This document shows positions 7,963 to 11,794 of a DNA stretch of 11,794 bases, one piece after another. Location of the stretch: positions 1 to 11,794 of the forward strand of contig WHUX01000755.1 in assembly GCA_015179025.1 (NCBI GenBank), in the 5' to 3' direction. A model generated the notes under the pieces. The model did not search any database. It saw nothing but the letters and a program-made list of their open reading frames with translations, and was not told where the DNA came from. A program made the position numbers and the translations under genes. Within the stretch, counting starts at the first letter, position 1. Each line of letters opens with the position of its first letter. This DNA is from Terfezia claveryi (taxonomy: Eukaryota > Ascomycota > Pezizomycetes > Pezizales > Pezizaceae).

Positions 7963-9278
7963 TCATTCGCCAGTCATTACCCCCATTAAATCCACCTCAC
8001 TCCCATTCTTTCCTTTCCGTCGTTCTGATTCTAATGTTTCCTTTCCATCTCCCAAGTGCCCCTCTAGAATGTCACAAACCCTGACCGGAAATCCATCCAC
8101 ATGCTTGTCAACACTGTCTACTCGCCCGTTCGCCAAGTCAGTCCCAAAGTTCCTAGTCTTGAACTCTCGCACTGAACTCGTCGCATCAATCAAGAGCGCA
8201 CTAGTTGGGCAGAGAGTGTCAGGTCTAAGTACAGTGGTATGCCTCGTCGTCTGGGAAAGTGACAAGCGATTCAAAGCCAAATGTATGGCTATTTCCGAAT
8301 CCAAGGTCTGCTGTTTGCTCACCATCAGATGATTCCACATCTTGAGAATTGGTCTCATTGTACTCGCCGAAGCCGTTAAACATAGAATCCAGTTCACCAA
8401 CAAGTGAAATACGATCGGCATCTCCGTCGAAAAGTGACCAGTCTTCAACTGACACGGCAGGTCTTCGGGGCACAACATAACTGCAGTATGTTGTGTCAAG
8501 TTGAAAGGGTCGATATCGACGGATTTGCTAGGTGTAGAGAGATGTGAAGGATCCAAGGTACCATCCATGGGATTTGGGGTGGAAATGTCGGAAGGGGAAA
8601 GAGCGGAAAAGTTGTCATGGGTTATGGAAGTTGGTGTGAGAAGGAGGTCCAGTGATGGCGAACTAGTGATTTCGGCTTTAGGGGCGATGCCATTCCCTTC
8701 CAATTGAGCCCTCAAACTCTGGATTTCTTTTTGGAGTTGCCTAGTCTGATTTTGAGCTTGCTGAACAATGGCTGCAAGATGTGCGTTGTCTGCCTTAAGA
8801 CGTTCATTCTGACTAGCTAGGTCGTTCTTGACATCTTCTAAAGCTTCCACCTCCTTTCGCTTTCGTTCTCGGGAGGATTGAGCTGCGGCACGATTTCGGA
8901 GAACACGTTCTATACGACGTTGCTCCTTTTCGGCTTCAGTCTTGGCTCGTTTTCTGCAGATTGTACATAATTAGCTTTAAAGTTTGTATGCAAAACTGTA
9001 CTTCATTTATCTTACCTGGGAGGAAGATTGGTAGTTGGTTTTGGAAGCTCCTGACCCCATGATTTCCGCTTCTTTACGGGCTTCTTCTCTGGGGTGGGTT
9101 CCGGTGTGGCCGACTGTGTTCCTGTGGACGCTGCCGATGACCCGGGACTGGCAGACGCGTACGGTGACATGGAGCTCGCCACACTCAGTGTGCTGAAGAG
9201 CACATCCTCAACATCGCACAACTCTCTCTTAGGGGCATTAGCTATGGTAGGTGAAGACATGATTTCCATCGGTGACAT
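7963..9278 (-). CDS. hacA: HacA, uninduced (unspliced) reading, 417 aa
   Basis: If only the conventional intron is removed, the frame continues through 8483-8458 to a TAA/TGA-type end at 7963, giving 417 residues. Residues 1-245, including the bZIP, are shared with the induced form; residues 246-417 are unique. The unique tail holds a hydrophobic stretch (about 267-282, PIVFHLLVNWILCLTA) and a basic/acidic C-terminus. Known fungal uninduced HacA proteins are also about 100 residues longer than the induced form and carry little activation function. The frame is overlapped by the induced tail over 8225-8457, so its sequence there is constrained by two readings. Whether the product is made is unknown. 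Confidence 0.8.
8225..9278 (-). CDS. hacA: HacA/Hac1 bZIP transcription factor, induced (spliced) form, 321 aa
   Basis: HacA is the nuclear activator of the unfolded protein response; it is made in active form after the ER sensor Ire1 cuts its mRNA. The coding segments on the minus strand are 9278-9016, 8953-8484 and 8457-8225 (966 nt with stop). Residues 17-27 (KRELCDVEDVLF-like) and the KKRKSWGQELPKPTTNLPPR segment before the basic region match what I know of fungal HacA proteins. The basic region is at about 100-121 (RNRAAAQSSRERKR; N108-x7-R116), followed by a leucine zipper at L126, L133, L140, L147, L161 and L168 with Ala154 breaking the heptad. Pro/Ser/Thr-rich sequence fills about 180-240. 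The last 76 residues, after Ala245, are acidic (VSVEDWSLFDGDAD onward) and probably activate transcription. The start at 9278 is the first ATG in a 677-nt leader and keeps the conserved N-terminus. Identification is firm; the exact 3' splice position rests on the loop consensus and restored frame. Confidence 0.95.
8451..8463 (-). other. hacA: Stem-loop at the 3' Ire1 cleavage site
   Basis: The 7-nt loop CTGCCGT (8454-8460) is closed by only three continuous base pairs (GAC/GTC, 8461-8463 with 8451-8453), so this hairpin is weaker than the upstream one unless non-adjacent pairing helps. The loop fits CNG/CNGN. Confidence 0.75.
8458..8483 (-). other. hacA: Non-conventional Ire1-type intron of hacA (26 nt)
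   Basis: The intron is bounded by two sites of the Ire1 form CNG/CNGN: CTG|CAGT upstream (cut between 8484 and 8483) and CTG|CCGT downstream (cut between 8458 and 8457). It lacks GT...AG spliceosomal ends. Removing 26 nt changes the frame and joins HTA to VSVEDWSLF, which runs open to 8225. Twenty nt is, as I recall, the usual length in Aspergillus and Trichoderma, and about 26 nt in animal XBP1 and Alternaria; both give the same frame. The residual uncertainty is a few bases at each end. Confidence 0.88.
8471..8495 (-). other. hacA: Stem-loop at the 5' Ire1 cleavage site
   Basis: A perfect 9-bp stem (8487-8495 with 8471-8479) presents the 7-nt loop CTGCAGT (8480-8486). This is the structure Ire1 recognises: a 7-base loop with cleavage after the third base. 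The 3' arm of the stem lies inside the intron. Confidence 0.9.
8954..9015 (-). other. hacA: Conventional spliceosomal intron of hacA (62 nt)
   Basis: On the minus strand the donor GTAAGA follows CCCAG, and the acceptor is CTGCAG. A GCTAAT branch-like sequence lies about 20 nt before the acceptor. Splicing completes codon 88 (AG|A, Arg) and joins NLPPR directly to KRAKTEAEKEQRR, restoring the continuous HacA basic region. Reading through instead meets an early stop. Confidence 0.95.
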
Positions 9279-9955
9279 TATACGGTTTGTAGGTAGAGGC
9301 GAACCCGGGACGCGATGCTATGTACGCGTGCGTTAAGATGCGTGATATGTACTCAGTACAACTTATTTAAGTTCTTAATTAAGCCGCGTCGATGTGCTGT
9401 GATGTGGACAAGCAACAGCAGGAAACGGGTGAAAAAGAAGAAATGGGAGGGAAGGCAGATAAATGGAGATATTCACACTAAATGGTGGTGAGTATATGCA
9501 AGTTCTTAGATAGGTCAAAAATAACTAGGTGGATGGATGGTCGTGGTATTGGAAGAAGCCTGGAAGACTGGTGTCCAAGAGGCCACCTCACCAGTTAAAA
9601 GGAGATCGAGGGCCAGCTAGTCAACGAGATGAGTAACGAGCGGATTAAATGACTCCGAGGGAAGAAATGAGATTAGATTAGGACCGTTTGGGCGTTTGCG
9701 GTACTGTGCTGCTGTGGTTTCGAGGATGTGTCAGGGAGAAGTGGACAGCTGTCCTCTTATAACTGCAGGGCGTGGGAGGTAGGGCAGCTGGACGTGTGGT
9801 GCTTGGCGCTGGCGTGGCCGAGTTAGGGCCAAGGATCGCAGACGCAATACGAGAGTGAGACTATCCAGCGAAGATGGGAATCGGTAAGTGGTATGGCACG
9901 AGGCTATAGTTCAATAATAGGCGTTTGGTTCAGACGTCTAGTATTACGGCAGAAA
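9279..9955 (-). promoter_or_regulatory. hacA: hacA leader/promoter region without upstream ATG
   Basis: No ATG occurs on the sense (minus) strand for 677 nt upstream of the hacA start; the first lies at 9956-9958. The opposite strand has about 18 ATGs in the same stretch. This asymmetry suggests much of the region is transcribed as a 5' UTR under selection against upstream starts. A pyrimidine-rich tract on the sense strand at about 9425-9455 and a TTATAAGAG at 9755-9763 are candidate core-promoter elements. I did not find a clear UPR element by eye. Confidence 0.55.
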
Positions 9956-10519
9956 CATCGTCTCCTAGGATTATAAGTAGCCAGAATACAGTTAATAATA
10001 AACTATCACGGTCTCTGGCTAACGAAAAAACCATGCCTGGTTAATTATAGCATGCATACAACGCAGCTAACTTATCATCTTGCCCCGCATGTAATATGAT
10101 CGCCTGTCATCATTATGGAGTACAAGGCTCACCTGTACAGTACTTTCCAGTGGGTACCAGAAGGAGTCCGTCACATTGACATAAAAAACATCAAAAAAGG
10201 ACCCAATCGTATCCCACGCTAGAGCTACCCGGTTCTGAACTCATCTTGCAGGTCAGTGTACCTTCTTTTCGTCTGAACATCCGTACCTGACGTCTAGGAC
10301 TAGGTAGCGGTCTGCATCTTGAGAACGACGAATGCCTGAGCTTGAATTCGTTGCGTTAAAAAAATCGAACACCCCCTTTACTTAGAGCATGGACTCGTCT
10401 CCGGGGACAGTTGCGAGGTCACGAAAATTATCCTGGTACGAGGCTAGGACTAGAGCGCCCATTAAACGTCAAGTTAGCACAAGCGTCCAAATAATGTAAC
10501 TTAGTCTGTCAGAAGTCGT
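9956..10519. other. Intergenic region, nothing recognised
   Basis: No ORF of useful length, RNA gene or clear repeat is visible. It probably includes distal hacA promoter sequence. Confidence 0.6.
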
Positions 10520-10770
10520 TGTGCCAACCAGACTATTATTATTCCTCCTACGGAGGGGTCATGCCACAGACTAACTATTATTGTATACTAACTGCTAACC
10601 AGACTACTGCTGGTTGGCCCTCGGATTACAGAGGGGAACCAGACTAACAGAGGGGCTAGTGCCAACCAGACTGAACTCCTAACTACGGTAGCGCATCGCC
10701 TGTCAGTTGTCAACGAGACTAGGCCTGTCATGCAATCAGACAAACCAGCTACAATCAGACTAGGATGCTT
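10520..10770. repeat. Cluster of AACCAGACTA-like short repeats
   Basis: Exact AACCAGACT copies lie at 10526-10534, 10597-10605, 10637-10645 and 10664-10672, with variants at about 10566-10575 (CACAGACTAA), 10711-10720 (AACGAGACTA) and 10753-10762 (AATCAGACTA). Two copies are preceded by GTGCC. Interspersed are GAGGGG segments. Spacing is irregular (71, 40, 27 bp), so it is not a simple tandem array or a CRISPR. Confidence 0.7.
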
Positions 10771-10919
10771 GCTACCAGCACCTTGCTTTAGAATTGACAC
10801 GAAATTACAACTATTAACGTCGGGTTCCGGCAAGTCCAGCAAGGTCACCATCGTTGTTGAGGATAGGTATTATTTTTTCCTGTCGGGGAAAAGCAGAAAA
10901 CCTCTACTAAGTATAGTCT

Positions 10920-10985
10920 CAAGGTCTGGATGAATGAAAAAGGTCTGGATGAAAAAGGTCTGGATGAAACAGGTTTGGATGAAAT
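10920..10985. repeat. 15-bp minisatellite (AAAAAGGTCTGGATG)
   Basis: Copies end at 10932, 10951, 10966 and 10981, so the unit is 15 bp, with a 4-bp AATG insertion in the second spacing. The fourth copy carries C-for-A and T-for-C changes. The unit is a multiple of three, so a plus-strand frame reads as a five-residue EKGLD repeat; I see no gene around it. Confidence 0.9.
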
Positions 10986-10989
10986 GCCC

Positions 10990-11794
10990 CTTTCATATGC
11001 ATCTCCATTCTTTAGTAAAAAGAGAATACAGGGTCTCATATTGATCCTCATGCAAGGGGAGAGCAAGAAGATCCTGCGGCACGCAGGGCCATCCATCTAT
11101 AAAGTTCTCCATAGCACTTAGGGGCAAATTTGCATAATATCGAACCTAGCGCAATTGTGTAATTCCCCAGGATTTGATTCGGAACACCCAGGTGAACATC
11201 GAAATTCCTCCGGTTCAAGGAATCTAGGTTCACATATCGGTTGAACCCTTGGCAAAATAGTATTGTAAGGCCCCATTTCTGTGGCCCGATGGGTGGAGAA
11301 ATATGGGGAAAACAAATTACTTGCGTCTCTGCTCCGCATTTCAGATCCGAGATCGGTTGATACCTTGTTTCCTGGGTGGGTATCTTCCCGTGCGACTACC
11401 CGTTGTATGACGGGCTGGCGTGTTTTCCATTTCTTACGAGAAAAGCAAATATCATTCAGTACACTGTACAATGGCCACGTCGTCTGTGTAGGTATTCTAC
11501 CATGGCATACAGTATCTACTCCAAAAGGTATAATGCCAGCCGATGCGCCTGCAACTACTTGGTCTGTTCTTTCTCGCTTGTTTAAAAAAACTTGTAAACC
11601 AATAATGTGCTCTGATCTCATGCATTAACATCAACATGCTACGAGAGGAACCTAGTGATTGTTCGATTTAGCCGGGGTCAATGCGGTAGTAGTTAGAGCG
11701 CTGGCGCGCGGACTGTGGCATCTTGTTGTCATATTAATCAAAGGTGATTGGGTGAAGAGGAAAAAATCAATCTATTTCGTAAAACCTACCTAAT
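10990..11794. other. No recognisable gene; two opposed open frames
   Basis: A 167-codon frame on the minus strand (11118-11621) and a 115-codon frame on the plus strand (11281-11628) overlap. Neither shows a domain, signal peptide or membrane segment that I recognise. They cannot both be real over the whole overlap, and either may be chance. The end of the window could contain an exon whose remainder lies outside it. Confidence 0.5.

Noticed and set aside
8069..8707. Plus-strand open frames opposite hacA (8069-8332, 8501-8707)
   Set aside because: They lie antisense to the well-supported hacA exons and show no domain; they are shadows of its codon use.
9094..9336. Plus-strand frame opposite hacA exon 1
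   Set aside because: It is antisense to the conserved N-terminus and leader and has no recognisable feature.
10520..10770. CRISPR-like array
   Set aside because: Repeats are only about 10 bp, degenerate and irregularly spaced, and the genome is eukaryotic.
11118..11628. Opposed 167-codon and 115-codon frames as real genes
   Set aside because: Neither has recognisable homology, and they overlap on opposite strands; not supported well enough for a CDS call.
11680..11745. tRNA-like GC-rich segment (TTAGAGCGCTGGCGCGC)
   Set aside because: There is no T-arm GTTCRA at the right distance and no pairing acceptor stem, so a cloverleaf cannot be built.

Overview
The window looks like a filamentous ascomycete (Pezizomycotina-type) genome. 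It has an intron-containing nuclear gene, a Ty3/gypsy retrotransposon whose stop codons are nearly all explainable as C-to-T or G-to-A transitions, and a very AT-rich, CpG-free block. The one clearly functional gene I recognise is hacA/HAC1, the bZIP transcription factor of the unfolded protein response, on the minus strand at 8225-9278 (or 7963-9278 when unspliced).

Layout. Positions 1-4890 hold the 5' part of a decayed Ty3/gypsy LTR retrotransposon on the minus strand. In its own direction: a 515-bp LTR (4376-4890), gag (about 4339-3163), a probable -1 frameshift site (3181-3187), then pol with protease, reverse transcriptase, RNase H and integrase, running off the window at base 1. Pol keeps one frame for about 3.2 kb but carries 15 in-frame stops. 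Positions 4891-6840 are an AT-rich tract that begins with a degenerate 12-bp tandem repeat. Positions 6841-7962 contain no recognisable gene; the part nearest hacA is probably its 3' UTR and includes an 11-bp-stem hairpin. Positions 7963-9278 are hacA. Positions 9279-9955 read as a long hacA leader/promoter with no ATG on the sense strand. The remainder to 11794 has no recognisable gene, only a degenerate AACCAGACTA repeat cluster and a 15-bp minisatellite.

How hacA works here. A conventional 62-nt intron interrupts codon 88. A second, non-spliceosomal intron of 26 nt (8458-8483) is bounded by two 7-nt loops matching the Ire1 consensus CNG/CNGN. Removing it shifts the frame and replaces a 172-residue tail with a 76-residue tail, giving 321 aa (induced) against 417 aa (uninduced). 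The most interesting signals beyond the gene itself are a 10-nt perfect complementarity between the 3' Ire1 site and the presumptive 3' UTR, the ATG-free leader, and the 233-nt stretch read in two frames. In the transposon the most interesting signal is a slippery heptamer sitting exactly inside a 28-nt gag/pol overlap. All statements come from reading the sequence by eye; no database or folding program was used.
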